A stretch of DNA of 64,000 nucleotides from Reyranella sp. Lineage in GTDB: Bacteria; Pseudomonadota; Alphaproteobacteria; Reyranellales; Reyranellaceae. The stretch is from positions 1 through 64,000 of the forward strand of contig JAIEOV010000046.1 in the NCBI GenBank assembly GCA_019750135.1. The letters run 5' to 3'. The translations under genes and the position numbers were made by a program. Shown here one piece after another: positions 53,762 to 63,331 of this stretch (position 1 is its first letter; every line of letters begins with the position of its first letter). The notes under the pieces were generated by a model. The model searched no databases and was not told the DNA's origin. It worked only from the letters and a program-made list of their open reading frames with translations.

Positions 53762-56700
53762 TCACGGGCCGCCGGCACGCAACAGCAGCAGCAGGATCAC
53801 GCCGGCGACCAGCCCCAGCCCAAGAGTCATCAGCAGATGCCGGACGCTCGGCCGGCAAGTCGTCACCCACCCGTGGCCGACGACCGCCAGCAGCACCAGA
53901 ACCAGCACTGCGAGCACAATCTGCACCGCGCTGGTGCCGATGCCGAAGAGGATGACCAGCATCGCCAGCAGCGCCGCCAGTGCGACCGCGAACGCCCGGC
54001 AGGTCACGCTGCCGGGTGTCGGTGTCGGTCCCGGTCCGGGCCCCGGCGTCTCCCAGTCGCCTGAAGGCGACGGCGTCACCGCCGTTGAGTCTCCACCCAG
54101 CCCATCGACGCGCATCGCGACTTGGCGAACGTAACGCTGGAACGTCGTGTACCAGCGGTCGTTCGACGGGATCGCGCGCTCGATCCAGCGCAGGGTCGAC
54201 AGCAGGCGCTGCTCCGGCGCCAGCAGGACCTCCTTGTGGCGCACTGGGATGGTGATCTGGAAGCTGCCTAGAACGTGCCGCCCGAAGCGGGCAGTAGCGG
54301 CGGCGGCCAGCGCAACAACGCCCGGCGCCGGCAGCGCCACCTGGCCCGTCACCTGGCGCACGACCACGGTGAAGGCCTGCCCCGCGCGCACGACCGGCGG
54401 CAGGTCGATCGTCAGCATGCCGGGCACGTTCACGTCGACGCCGCGCGGCAGCGGGATCCAGCTCATGCCGCCAGTGCGGATCTGCAAGGTATGCTCGTCG
54501 ATCAGGGCGAGATGGTCGCTGCGATAGGTCGCTGCCGCCAGCTCGAGCACCTGCTGGGCGTCCATCGTCGGCAGGTGCAGCGTGGCGATGCTACCGACCG
54601 GGGTGCGGCCCCAGTCGATCATCAACTCGTCGGCCAGCGCCTCGACCGGCAGCCTGTCGGAGGTCGGGCGGATCTCGAAGGTCTGCGGGATGCGGCGCGA
54701 GCCGACCACGCCGGGGTTCGACGATTCGACGATGGCGAGGTTGCGCTGCGCCAGCTTGTCGGAGGTCCCGGGATTGGCGTTGGCGGGGATCGGCGCCGGG
54801 TCGAAGGCGATCTCGGCGACCAAACACTGGTGCTGGCCGCGCACCAGCTCCTGCACGCTCTTGCGGTTGGCCGGCCACGGGCCGTTGGGCGGCGCGGCGT
54901 TCAGCGGGAACTGCGGCGCCGTCTGGTTGATGTCGAGCCAGGCGCCGAAATAGACATGGTGCTCGGTCGGGCTGATGGGGATCGTCCTGAGGTTGGTGGC
55001 ATCGGTCTGGGCGTCGAGCGCCGTCGTGGCCGAATCGACGCGGGCCGCCGCAAAGCAGGGAATGCTGGCGAGATTGCCGCCGCTCAGGCCGAGCAGAGGC
55101 ACGGTTGTGCCGCCCATGCCGCCGCGCCGGTAGGCCGTCGCCGTGTCGTAGGCGAGCGACGTCGTCGAGACCGGGAACAGGCGGAAGAAGACGCGCACGT
55201 CGGCTGCTGCCAAGGTGCCGATGTAGCGCACGCGGGCGACCGCGAAGTTGAAGACCTTGGTGCCGCTCACCGCCTCCGACAGCTCGAGCTTGGAGGTCTG
55301 CTGGTTGGTCGACAGGTCGTTGTCGAAGGTCTGTCCGCCGGTCGCGCCGCTGTTGAGGTTGTTCACCACCTGCTGGATGAAGGCCGGTGCCTGCGCCGCC
55401 GTCGCCCCCATCGTGGCGGCGAACTTCGCCTGGCCCTGGTTGATCTGAAAGACGCGCAGGTCGGTCGAGAGCCAGTGCGTCTGGCCGTCGATTTCGAACG
55501 GGTTGGGCTGCTTGATCAGGAGCAGCGAGGCGCTGGCCGACTGGGCGCTCATCGTGGCGCTGAGGTTGAGCGTCTGGGTGGCGCCGGCGAAGCCGAAGGC
55601 GCCCGTGCCGGTGAAGCGGACCTGGTAGGTCCAGGTGATGCGCTGGCGGCGAATCAAGTGCACCGGGTCTTCCAGCGACATCTGCGCCGCCCGGATCTCC
55701 ATCTGGGCCGGCACCGGATTGACGGTAAGCGTGGGCTTGATCGACGGCGGCATGGTCGGCGTCGCCGCGGTGACGCCGAGCTCCTGCGGCGTGAAGCCGT
55801 CGAGGGTGATGAACAGTGCCGCCTCGATCACAGCCGGGCTGGCGTTGGCCAACATGGCCGTGGCCTCGTCCTGGCCGAAGGTGCTGCGGTCGACGATGAA
55901 CTGCAGCTTCTTGACGATCGGGCAGGCGAAGGGCAGCGCGCCGTAGTCGTTGACGCGGTCCTGCAGCAGCAGGCGCTTCTCCTGCAGGTAATAGTTGGTC
56001 TGCGAATAGTCGTCGTCGTTGCCGCCGTTGTGCGGCCAGAACGGCCGCTGGTCGGTGTACTCGAAGGTCGCCGCGGGATCGGCCTGGCGGGTGCGCCAGT
56101 CGTTCTCGCTCGCCGGGCCGCTCATCAGCGACGGGTCGATGACGCGCTTCTCGGTGCCCGCCATGGTGTTGACCAGCAGCGTCGGCGCCACGTGATACCA
56201 CCAGCCCACCGCGCAGTCGGGATGGTTGGAGGTGGCGGGATGGAGCGCGCCGAAGATCCAGATCTTCTCCGCCTCGATGCCCTGCAGGCGCATCAGCCGG
56301 CACATCTCGTGCGCGCGGGCGTAGCAGCCGTCGTCGGGATAGAGGAACGGGATGCAGGGCGACGGCACCGTGAAGGGATCGCAGGTGAGCGCCGCCATGT
56401 CGTTGAAGAGCTGCGTGGCCTGCGCCTCGCTCACCACCGACGGCGGCGGGTCCTCGTAGGCATCGACCGCGGGATCGGCCGGCGGCGGCGGGCGGACGTC
56501 GATGATCTCGTGCTCGTCGCGGCTCGCCGTGACCAGCACGTCGGTGCCGTCGGCGCGGGCGCCCTCGAGGGCGTTCAGCATGTCGCGGAAGTCGGGGTTG
56601 CTGCGCAGGAGGTGATGGCGCGCATGGCTTTCGACGAACGTCACCTCGATGGTCTCGCCGACGGTTTCCAGCGTGACCACCCTCGCCCGGAACGGCATCA

Positions 56701-56953
56701 GGACGCGGGTGATGACCGTGGTCTCGGGATCGATCTCGACATAGGCCGGCAGGTTGGCGGTGCGCGTGAACTCCAGCATGTCGCGCCAGGTGCGGGCACG
56801 ACGGCCGGGCGGCAGCACGGCCGAACGGTCGCCCTCGAAGTCGATGGCTATGCGTTCAGGCGGGGCGGCTGCCACCGCTGGGGATGGTGTCGCGGCCGGC
56901 CTCGTCGGACCAACTCGGGTGACGCGTGCAACAAGCGCATTCGGGTTCGGCAT
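53762..56953 (-). CDS. Large membrane-anchored protein-glutaminase-like protein
   Basis: A 1063-aa protein. Residues about 180-290 match the protein-glutaminase (Gln_deamidase_2) fold: Cys210 in DDGCYARAHEM, His254 in GWWYHVAP and Asp273 in VIDPSL. Two large beta-rich regions follow (about 400-640 and 640-900) with the repeatedly encountered but unnamed motif GQHQCLVAEIAFDP. A Pro/Gly linker (PGPGPGPTPTPG) and two C-terminal membrane helices end the protein. There is no N-terminal signal. ATG at 56953 is preferred for its GGAGG. Deamidation of a protein glutamine is inferred from the triad. Confidence 0.7.
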   Translation of the reverse strand: MPNPNALVARVTRVGPTRPAATPSPAVAAAPPERIAIDFEGDRSAVLPPGRRARTWRDMLEFTRTANLPAYVEIDPETTVITRVLMPFRARVVTLETVGETIEVTFVESHARHHLLRSNPDFRDMLNALEGARADGTDVLVTASRDEHEIIDVRPPPPADPAVDAYEDPPPSVVSEAQATQLFNDMAALTCDPFTVPSPCIPFLYPDDGCYARAHEMCRLMRLQGIEAEKIWIFGALHPATSNHPDCAVGWWYHVAPTLLVNTMAGTEKRVIDPSLMSGPASENDWRTRQADPAATFEYTDQRPFWPHNGGNDDDYSQTNYYLQEKRLLLQDRVNDYGALPFACPIVKKLQFIVDRSTFGQDEATAMLANASPAVIEAALFITLDGFTPQELGVTAATPTMPPSIKPTLTVNPVPAQMEIRAAQMSLEDPVHLIRRQRITWTYQVRFTGTGAFGFAGATQTLNLSATMSAQSASASLLLIKQPNPFEIDGQTHWLSTDLRVFQINQGQAKFAATMGATAAQAPAFIQQVVNNLNSGATGGQTFDNDLSTNQQTSKLELSEAVSGTKVFNFAVARVRYIGTLAAADVRVFFRLFPVSTTSLAYDTATAYRRGGMGGTTVPLLGLSGGNLASIPCFAAARVDSATTALDAQTDATNLRTIPISPTEHHVYFGAWLDINQTAPQFPLNAAPPNGPWPANRKSVQELVRGQHQCLVAEIAFDPAPIPANANPGTSDKLAQRNLAIVESSNPGVVGSRRIPQTFEIRPTSDRLPVEALADELMIDWGRTPVGSIATLHLPTMDAQQVLELAAATYRSDHLALIDEHTLQIRTGGMSWIPLPRGVDVNVPGMLTIDLPPVVRAGQAFTVVVRQVTGQVALPAPGVVALAAAATARFGRHVLGSFQITIPVRHKEVLLAPEQRLLSTLRWIERAIPSNDRWYTTFQRYVRQVAMRVDGLGGDSTAVTPSPSGDWETPGPGPGPTPTPGSVTCRAFAVALAALLAMLVILFGIGTSAVQIVLAVLVLVLLAVVGHGWVTTCRPSVRHLLMTLGLGLVAGVILLLLLRAGGP

Positions 56954-57168
56954 GTCTGCCTCCATGCCAAATGGGCGCGCACTCCTTTTTGTCTTGTTGC
57001 TTGCAACCGTACCTTACACCTGCCGGCGCGCGAAAACCACAGGTTGTGGGCCCGCGTTAGCCAGATATGCGAAAAAAGCTTGGCGTCGAGGAAGGCGGGC
57101 GGCGGGGAACGTTCTTGTCGCCGCACCGTTCGGTCCTGAACGGGAGCGTTCCCCACCATGGAGACGAC

Positions 57169-57462
57169 ATGCGACTGACGATGTCCCTGCTCGCCATGAC
57201 CGTCGTCCTGCCGGCCGCGGCCGTCCTGACCACGACGGCGACGGCCAAGGACCGCCCCATTACCGACCAGGAGCGGCCCAAGCTCGAAGCCGCGCTCAAG
57301 GAGGCCGGCTGCAGCGGCGGCAAGATGGAGTTCGACGACGACAAGACGGCGGCCCATCCCAATGGCAAGTTCGAGGTCGACGACGCAACCTGCCAGGACG
57401 GCAAGAAGTACGACCTCACCTTCGATCCGAACTTCAAGGTGTTGACAAAGAAGGCGGACTGA
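57169..57462 (+). CDS. Secreted PepSY-like small protein
   Basis: A 97-aa protein with a signal peptide (LLAMTVVLPAAAVLTTTATA) and a PepSY-like domain: PITDQERPKLEAALKEAGC, then GKFEVDDATCQDGKKYDLTF. Two cysteines could pair. Such proteins are periplasmic and may modulate proteases or bind ligands. ATG at 57169 is chosen to give the signal peptide; upstream codons lack similarity. It is divergent from the glutaminase-like gene. Confidence 0.75.
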   Translation: MRLTMSLLAMTVVLPAAAVLTTTATAKDRPITDQERPKLEAALKEAGCSGGKMEFDDDKTAAHPNGKFEVDDATCQDGKKYDLTFDPNFKVLTKKAD

Positions 57463-57576
57463 AGAGGGTTCGCCCTCGCCTGGCGGCCGAAGACCGGGAA
57501 AGTGCCCACTGCGTCATAGAAGCGTTGCATCGCCCGCGATCTGGACTTGACCGCGCGCTCCACTCCGACCAACTGC

Positions 57577-57888
57577 ATGGGCATGAGTGACGACGCAACG
57601 GCAGGCGCGGCCGGGCAGCAACTTGCCCTGGCCCAACGCATAGATCGCTTCGTGAAAGGGCTGGAGCGCGCCCGGCGCTCGCCCAACCGGCGGGAGAGCT
57701 ATCACGTCATCGCCGCGCTGCAGTGCCTGCGGGACGGGCAGTACGCGGCCGGCGAGACGGCGATGGGCAACGCCGAGCGCGTGGCCCCTCTTCCGCCCGA
57801 GGCGGCGACCCGCCTGGAGAGCGACCAGCCGGTGGCTGCGGCCGAGCTGCGCACGACGCTGGACGCGATCATGACGCGGCGGGGTTAG
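57577..57888 (+). CDS. Small hypothetical protein
   Basis: A 103-aa helical protein of unknown family (AQRIDRFVKGLERARRSPNR, YHVIAALQCLRDGQYAAGE). The helices at 40-75 recall a single TPR-like hairpin. ATG 57577 and 57583 are both possible. It lies between the PepSY-like gene and palindromic repeat copy 6. Confidence 0.6.
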   Translation: MGMSDDATAGAAGQQLALAQRIDRFVKGLERARRSPNRRESYHVIAALQCLRDGQYAAGETAMGNAERVAPLPPEAATRLESDQPVAAAELRTTLDAIMTRRG

Positions 57889-57889
57889 T

Positions 57890-57915
57890 CTTCCGGACCG
57901 CCGGCGGTCCGGAAG
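57890..57915. repeat. Dispersed palindromic repeat, copy 6
   Basis: A perfect 26-bp palindrome with arm CTTCCGGACCGCC. Its right half GGCGGTCCGGAAG matches the flank of copy 1 and the end of copy 4. It lies 2 bp after the small hypothetical gene. Confidence 0.65.
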
Positions 57916-57970
57916 AGCATGACGGCCCCGCAATGATTACCTAAAATACCGCCGCCCCGATCCGGTCAGT

Positions 57971-59020
57971 ATGGAGCGCCGCGTGCCGCCGTCCACGAAT
58001 TCCCAGCCGGTGGCCGCGTCGCTGACGCGTGCCGCCATGTTCCTCGTCGTGACGATCAACAGCGGGTCGGAACACGAGGAGACCGTGCGCGGCCTCACTG
58101 CCGACCTGTCTGGGCTCGTGCGCTCGGTCGGCTTCCGCGACCTCGACGCCCGGCTGAACTGCGTCATGGCCTTCGGCTCCGACGCCTGGGACCGGCTGTT
58201 CGGCGAGCCCCGGCCCAAGGAGCTGCATCCGTTCCGCGAGATCCGCGGCCAGCACCATGCCATCGCCACGCCGGGCGACGTCCTGTTCCATATCCGCTCC
58301 GCCAGCATGGACCTCTGCTTCGAGCTGGCCAGCCAGATCATGACCCGGCTCGACGGCGCCGTCGCCGTGGCCGACGAGGTGCACGGCTTCAAGTACTTCG
58401 ACAATCGCGACCTTCTCGGGTTTGTCGACGGCACCGAGAACCCGGTCGACCAGGAGGCGCTCGACGCCACCGTGATCGGCGAGGAAGACCCGACCTTCAC
58501 CGGCGGCAGCTACGTGATCGTGCAGAAGTACCTGCACGACCTGAAAGGCTGGAACGCCGTCCCGGTCGAGCAGCAGGAGGGCTTCGTCGGCCGCACCAAG
58601 CTGTCGGACATCGAGCTCGACGATGCGACCAAACCCTCCTTCGCCCACAACGCCCTGACGGTGATCGAGGAGAACGGCCAGGAGCTGAAGATCGTGCGCG
58701 CCAACATGCCTTTCGGCGAGGTCGGCAAGGGCGAGTACGGCACCTATTTCTGCGGCTATACAAGCTCGCCGCGCAAGATCGAGCTGATGCTGGAGAACAT
58801 GTTTATAGGCAAGCCGCCCGGCAACTATGACCGCCTGCTCGATTTCAGCCGGCCGGTGACCGGCACGCTGTTCTTCGTGCCGTCGGCGACGTTTTTGGAC
58901 GATGTCGCGGCAGCCCCGCCGGCAGCCGCCGAGAGCGAAGCCGCGGCCGAGACGCCATCTCCCGCCGGCGACGGATCGCTCGGGATCGGCTCGTTGAGCA
59001 AGGAACCCGGACAGCCGTGA
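57971..59020 (+). CDS. DyP-type haem peroxidase
   Basis: A 349-aa dye-decolourising peroxidase with the family motif GFVDGTENP, catalytic Asp/Arg region (NMPFGEVGKGEYGTYF) and proximal histidine near FAHNALTV. It resembles the YfeX/class B group, is cytoplasmic (no signal) and has an Ala/Glu-rich C-terminal tail that could be an encapsulin-targeting type extension, though no encapsulin gene is present. The reaction is peroxide-dependent oxidation of unknown substrate. Confidence 0.9.
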   Translation: MERRVPPSTNSQPVAASLTRAAMFLVVTINSGSEHEETVRGLTADLSGLVRSVGFRDLDARLNCVMAFGSDAWDRLFGEPRPKELHPFREIRGQHHAIATPGDVLFHIRSASMDLCFELASQIMTRLDGAVAVADEVHGFKYFDNRDLLGFVDGTENPVDQEALDATVIGEEDPTFTGGSYVIVQKYLHDLKGWNAVPVEQQEGFVGRTKLSDIELDDATKPSFAHNALTVIEENGQELKIVRANMPFGEVGKGEYGTYFCGYTSSPRKIELMLENMFIGKPPGNYDRLLDFSRPVTGTLFFVPSATFLDDVAAAPPAAAESEAAAETPSPAGDGSLGIGSLSKEPGQP

Positions 59021-59115
59021 CCTGACAGCTCCTCCTTGAGCCGCGCCTTCATATATTCAATCGAGCACAAGATCCCGCAGTGGCGAGGCATCAATTGAAT
59101 CCTATCACACGCGGA

Positions 59116-59988
59116 TCAGGCCGTCGCGACTAGCAGTTCCTCGGCGTTGTTGGGGGGCCCGAGGCCATCGCTGCGACCGGCGAAGTAGCGTTCGGCCAGC
59201 ATGGCGGCGGAGACATGCTGCGCCTCCTTGAAACCCGCCTCGCGCGCCAGCCGCAGCATCTCCGGCGGCGTGAAGAAGCTGATGAAGGGCGTGCCGCTGG
59301 CGCGCGCGCCCTGCACTGCGCGCTCGAGGCCCGGCCGCACTTCGGGGTCGGCCATCTCGAGCGGCAGCAGGAAACTCATGACGAACGTCGAGCCAGCGGC
59401 CAGTGCCGCGACTTGGCGCAGCGTGGCCATGACCGCCTCCCGGGTGAGGTACATGCTGACGCCGGTCGAGACCACGACGGCAGGCTCTGCTGCGTCGAAG
59501 CCGGCGGCCGCCAGCTTGTGCAGCCAGGCATCGCCCGCCTCGAAGTCGACCGGCACCAGGCGCAGCCAGTCGGGCACGCCATAGCCCAGCTCGGCGAGAC
59601 GCCGGCGCTTCCAGGTCTGCGGCCCCGGCCGGTCGACCTCGAAGACACGCAGGCGCGAGGCGATCTCGGGCCGGCGCTGGGCGAATGTGTCGAGCCCCGC
59701 GCCGAGGATGACGTATTGGCCGACGCCCTTCGCCGACTGCTCGGCCACCAAGTCCTCGATGAAGCGGGCGCGCCCCACGATGGAGGCGCGGAACGCCTTG
59801 ATGAATTGCGGATTCATGTCGGGCCGCTCGCGCCAGCCCGCCTCGGGCGCCGCCAGAGCGAGTCCCAAACGGTCTGACAGCACATGCGGCGGTGCATCGA
59901 CCTCGACATGCAGGGCGCGCCACAGGGCAACGCGGACAGCGGTGCTGTCGGGCTGGAGGTCAGTCTGTTCGGGCATGCTGATACTCAC
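59116..59988 (-). CDS. SAM-dependent methyltransferase, LCM/TIGR00027 family
   Basis: A 290-aa methyltransferase with motif I QYVILGAGLDTFAQRRP, an acidic EVDRPGPQTWKRRRL segment and VSTGVSMYLTREAV typical of the leucine carboxyl methyltransferase-like family. Substrates of bacterial members are unknown. The ATG overlaps the TetR stop by 4 bp (ATGA), so it is likely regulated by it. Confidence 0.88.
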   Translation of the reverse strand: MSISMPEQTDLQPDSTAVRVALWRALHVEVDAPPHVLSDRLGLALAAPEAGWRERPDMNPQFIKAFRASIVGRARFIEDLVAEQSAKGVGQYVILGAGLDTFAQRRPEIASRLRVFEVDRPGPQTWKRRRLAELGYGVPDWLRLVPVDFEAGDAWLHKLAAAGFDAAEPAVVVSTGVSMYLTREAVMATLRQVAALAAGSTFVMSFLLPLEMADPEVRPGLERAVQGARASGTPFISFFTPPEMLRLAREAGFKEAQHVSAAMLAERYFAGRSDGLGPPNNAEELLVATA

Positions 59989-60638
59989 CTACGCTTACGC
60001 GGCTTCGCGGCGCGATGAGGCGCCAGATAGTTGAGGATAAGCCGCGTGACCTCGTCGATGAAGCGGTCGCGGTCGGCGTCGATCGCATCGGGCTTGTTGA
60101 TGACGAACTGATGGGTCAGTGCCTCGACGGTGGTCACCAGGATGGACGTCGCGGTGTCGAGATCGCTGACCGAGATCTCGTCGCGGCGCGCCTCGAGGTA
60201 GCTTTTGACCAGCAGGAAGGTTTCGCGCTCGAGGTCCTCGATCTTGGCGAGCTGGCCCATGCGCGGCACCTGCTCGGCGAAGATGCGATGCAGGGCGGGG
60301 TCGACCAGGTGGGCGTCGACCGCGGCCCGCACCATCGCCCGCACCGCCGCCGCGAGGTCGAGCGACGCCACTTCCTTCAGGCCCCCCTGCGCCAGCTCTA
60401 GGATTTCCCGGTTGTGGCGTGCGACCAGCGCGGCCACCAACGCCTCCTTGTTGGGGAAGTACTGGTAGAGCGAGCCGACGCTGACGCCAGCCACCGCTGC
60501 GATGCGGTTGGTGCTGGCGCGATCGTATCCTTCCCGGGTCAGAACGCGAGCGGTGGCGTCGAGCAGCGCCGCGACCGTCGCGCGGGATCGCTCCTGGGAC
60601 GCTGATTTTCGCGGGATTGTCGGAATTGCGCGCGGCAT
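59985..60638 (-). CDS. TetR-family transcriptional regulator
   Basis: A 217-aa repressor with helix-turn-helix GYDRASTNRIAAVAGVSVGSLYQYFPNKE near residues 35-65 and a C-terminal ligand domain. ATG at 60638 gives the usual TetR N-terminus; the frame is open upstream. It is the first gene of an operon with the LCM-type methyltransferase and divergent from dinB, so it could act on both promoters. Confidence 0.9.
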   Translation of the reverse strand: MPRAIPTIPRKSASQERSRATVAALLDATARVLTREGYDRASTNRIAAVAGVSVGSLYQYFPNKEALVAALVARHNREILELAQGGLKEVASLDLAAAVRAMVRAAVDAHLVDPALHRIFAEQVPRMGQLAKIEDLERETFLLVKSYLEARRDEISVSDLDTATSILVTTVEALTHQFVINKPDAIDADRDRFIDEVTRLILNYLAPHRAAKPRKRR

Positions 60639-60723
60639 GGAAAACGCCTTCGGCCAATGCGAGTGGACAATGCGAGTGATAGCTCGCAAATTTCGAGGAC
60701 GCAACGAGCCAAGAGGCACCGCG

Positions 60724-61239
60724 ATGTTCACCCTTCCCTACCGCACCTTGATCCACCAGATGCGCTGGGCGACCAACGGCCTGAATACGGTGATCGCCGA
60801 GAACCTCGAGCGCATCCCCGACGGCGACCGGATGCTGATCCGCCGCCTGCTCGATCACATCCAGACCGTAGACGAGATCTTCCGGCACAATCTCGAAGGC
60901 CGTCCGCACGGCCATCGCGCAGCGCGCTCGGACGAGCTTCCGTCGTTCGACGCCTTGGCCGACAAGGCGCGCGCGACGGTCGACTGGTATGCCGACTATG
61001 CCGATGCGCTGAGGCCGGAGGAGGTCGACCAGCCGATCGCCTTCGCCTTCTCGAACGGCGAACCCGCACGCATGACGCGCGGCGAGATGCTGCTGCATGT
61101 CGCGACGCACGCCGCCGGCCATCGTGGCCAGGCCGCACTGCTGCTGCAGAAGAACGGAATCATGCCCTGGCCGGACCGGATCACGGACTTCCTGGGCGCC
61201 GAGCGACCGGCGCCGCTCGCCGCGGTTGCCATGCGATAA
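60724..61239 (+). CDS. DinB family protein
   Basis: A 171-aa four-helix-bundle DinB-type protein. Metal-ligand histidines are seen in LLDHIQTVDEIFRHN and HVATHAAGHRGQAALLLQ. Members bind divalent metals, and some are thiol transferases. It starts 86 bp from the divergent TetR gene. The exact activity is unknown. Confidence 0.88.
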   Translation: MFTLPYRTLIHQMRWATNGLNTVIAENLERIPDGDRMLIRRLLDHIQTVDEIFRHNLEGRPHGHRAARSDELPSFDALADKARATVDWYADYADALRPEEVDQPIAFAFSNGEPARMTRGEMLLHVATHAAGHRGQAALLLQKNGIMPWPDRITDFLGAERPAPLAAVAMR

Positions 61240-61300
61240 TCGACCGTGACTTTGCGGGCACCGCGGCCATGATGGCGGAAGCTGAACCAAGAGGGACCAC

Positions 61301-62665
61301 ATGGTGCGATTCAAGGAAGCGGCGAGGCTCTTTCGCACCATCGCTCATGCGATCGCGTGGACACTCACGATCGGCCTTTGCCCGGCTGCGTCGGCGCAGG
61401 ATGCGGTGACGCTGTTCCAGAATGTCCGCGTGTTCGACGGCAAGGGCGCCGCCCTCTCCGCTCCCACCAATGTCCTGGTGCGCGGCAACAAGATCGAGAA
61501 GATCTCCGCGCAGCCCATCGCGGTCGATCGCCGGGCGGACACACGCATCATCGAGGGCGGCGGCCGGACCTTGATGCCAGGGCTGATCGACGTGCACTGG
61601 CACGCGATGCTGATCCGGACGACCCCCGCCGAGATGACGGGCGACGTCGGCTACAACAATCTTCTGGCCGGCGAGGAGGCGACCGATACGCTGATGCGCG
61701 GCTTCACCACCGTCCGCGATGTCGGCGGCCCGGTCTTCGGCCTCAAGCGCGCGATCGATGAGGGCATTGTGCGGGGCCCGCGCATCTTTCCGTCCGGCGC
61801 CATGCTCACGGTCACGAGCGGACACGGCGATTTCCGTACGCCCGCCGATCTGCCACGCGCTTTCGGCACCCTCAGTCGCCAGGAGCAGGTCGGCGGCAGC
61901 ATGGTCGTCGACAGCCCGGACGAGATGCGGGTGCGGGCGCGCGAGCAGCTGATGCAGGGCGCGTCGCAGATCAAGGTGACGGCAGGCGGCGGCGTCTCCT
62001 CGCCGCACAGCCCGCTCGACGTCACCACCTTTACCGAGGCCGAACTGCGGGCGGCGGTCGAAGCGGCCGAGAACTGGGGCACTTATGTTGCCGCGCATGC
62101 CTTCATTACGGAGGCGATCCGGCGCTCCATCGCCGCCGGCGTGAAGTGCATCGAGCACGGCTTCCTGATGGACGAGGCGACCGCCAAGCTGATGGCCGAC
62201 AAGGGAATATGGCTGAGCCTGCAGCCGCTTCCCGAGGAGATGCGGCTGGGTCTCGCGGAGGGCACGGTCCAGCGCGCCAAGGCCGATGAGGTCTGGCCCG
62301 GCATCGACAACACCTACCAGCTGGCCAGAAAGTACAAGATCAAGACGGCGTGGGGCACCGACGTCCTGTTCTCGCGCGCCCTCGCCCAGCGCCAGGGCGC
62401 CATCCTGGCCTCGCTCGTGCGCTGGTACACGCCGGCCGAAGCGCTCGCCATGGCGACCGGCACCAACGCCGAATTGCTGGCCCTGTCGGGCAAGCGCAAT
62501 CCCTATCCCGGCAAGCTCGGCATCGTCGAAGAAGGGGCGCTCGCCGACCTGCTGCTGGTCGACGGCAACCCGCTGGAGAACATCGGGCTCGTAGCCGATC
62601 CCGACAAGAACTTCCTGGTCATCATGAAGGACGGCAGGATCTACAAGGACACCCGGCCTCGGTGA
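61301..62665 (+). CDS. Imidazolonepropionase-like amidohydrolase, secreted
   Basis: A 454-aa amidohydrolase with a signal-like N-terminus (WTLTIGLCPAASAQ), metal motif LIDVHWHAM, the carbamylated-lysine region QIKVTAGGGVSSPHS, VAAHAF, CIEHGF and a late aspartate in TAWGTDVLF. It groups with prolidase or imidazolonepropionase-like enzymes. Substrate unknown. A small hairpin (62671-62688) lies just after the stop but lacks a strong T-run. Confidence 0.88.
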   Translation: MVRFKEAARLFRTIAHAIAWTLTIGLCPAASAQDAVTLFQNVRVFDGKGAALSAPTNVLVRGNKIEKISAQPIAVDRRADTRIIEGGGRTLMPGLIDVHWHAMLIRTTPAEMTGDVGYNNLLAGEEATDTLMRGFTTVRDVGGPVFGLKRAIDEGIVRGPRIFPSGAMLTVTSGHGDFRTPADLPRAFGTLSRQEQVGGSMVVDSPDEMRVRAREQLMQGASQIKVTAGGGVSSPHSPLDVTTFTEAELRAAVEAAENWGTYVAAHAFITEAIRRSIAAGVKCIEHGFLMDEATAKLMADKGIWLSLQPLPEEMRLGLAEGTVQRAKADEVWPGIDNTYQLARKYKIKTAWGTDVLFSRALAQRQGAILASLVRWYTPAEALAMATGTNAELLALSGKRNPYPGKLGIVEEGALADLLLVDGNPLENIGLVADPDKNFLVIMKDGRIYKDTRPR

Positions 62666-62709
62666 CTTCAGCGCCCGTTGCCGGGCGCCTTCATCGAGCA
62701 CGTGAGACA

Positions 62710-63236
62710 TCAATCGAGACCGACTTTTCCGGGCGCCCAGTAGGCCTTTGTGACGATGCACGTCGCCGGGACCGCCTGCTGCTTCAGGCTCCTCGAGGTG
62801 TGCGTCGTCCTCCCGCCTCGCGACCAGCGCGGCGCCGTCGAGCCCGAGATGCGCCACTGGTCCGATCCTGCGAGGCCAACGCGCTGGCGAGCCCGATCGA
62901 GGTTTCGTCGCCGAAGACGGCAAGCGGTCCGGCGAGGCGGCGCGCATCCACGGAGGAGCGTGGACCGAAGAGGTCGCACGCATCGCCGGGGGCTATGCCT
63001 CGAACCCAGGCGCTTCCCGGTCCGACGCCGTGCGCAAAGCCCAGGATGCGGGCTCGTCCGGCTGAGGCGTCCCAGTCGATCGGCGTATAGGTTCGCGCGA
63101 CGAACGCCGTGCCCATCGCCAGCTGTATTTTCTGTCCGGGTACCCAGGCGACGCCGGCAAGCGCCGCGCCTTCGAGCGTGATCGATCGAAAGCGCTCGTC
63201 CAGTCGCTCGGCCGCTACCACGGTCGCCTGCTTCAT
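62710..63236 (-). pseudogene. Siderophore-interacting protein pseudogene
   Basis: The N-terminal part reads as an SIP flavin-binding domain (FVARTYTPIDWD, GIAPGDACDLFGPR, VFGDETSIGLA). The reading then moves to another frame (HLGLDGAALVARREDDAHL), and the family ending TKAYWAPGKVGLD occurs in yet another frame. The usual middle NADPH-binding segment is missing, and about 170 codons remain of a usual 240-260. Frameshifted and deleted, non-functional. Confidence 0.75.
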
Positions 63237-63331
63237 CAGCAGCCGCAGCAGTGCCCTGCCGACCCGTCGCCGGCATCACGCGACCCTTACGGCGAATTCG
63301 TTGCCGCGACCTTCATGAAGGATGGTCCCGG

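Noticed and set aside
54275..57139. A 954-codon plus-strand frame opposite the glutaminase-like gene
   Set aside because: Composition is typical of a GC shadow; the minus strand has a triad, linker and membrane helices.
15101..57915. Palindromic repeats as a CRISPR array
   Set aside because: Copies are far apart, not regularly spaced, differ in sequence and have no cas genes nearby.
57890..57915. Perfect palindrome as an intrinsic terminator
   Set aside because: No T-run on either side, and its right half matches the dispersed repeat family.
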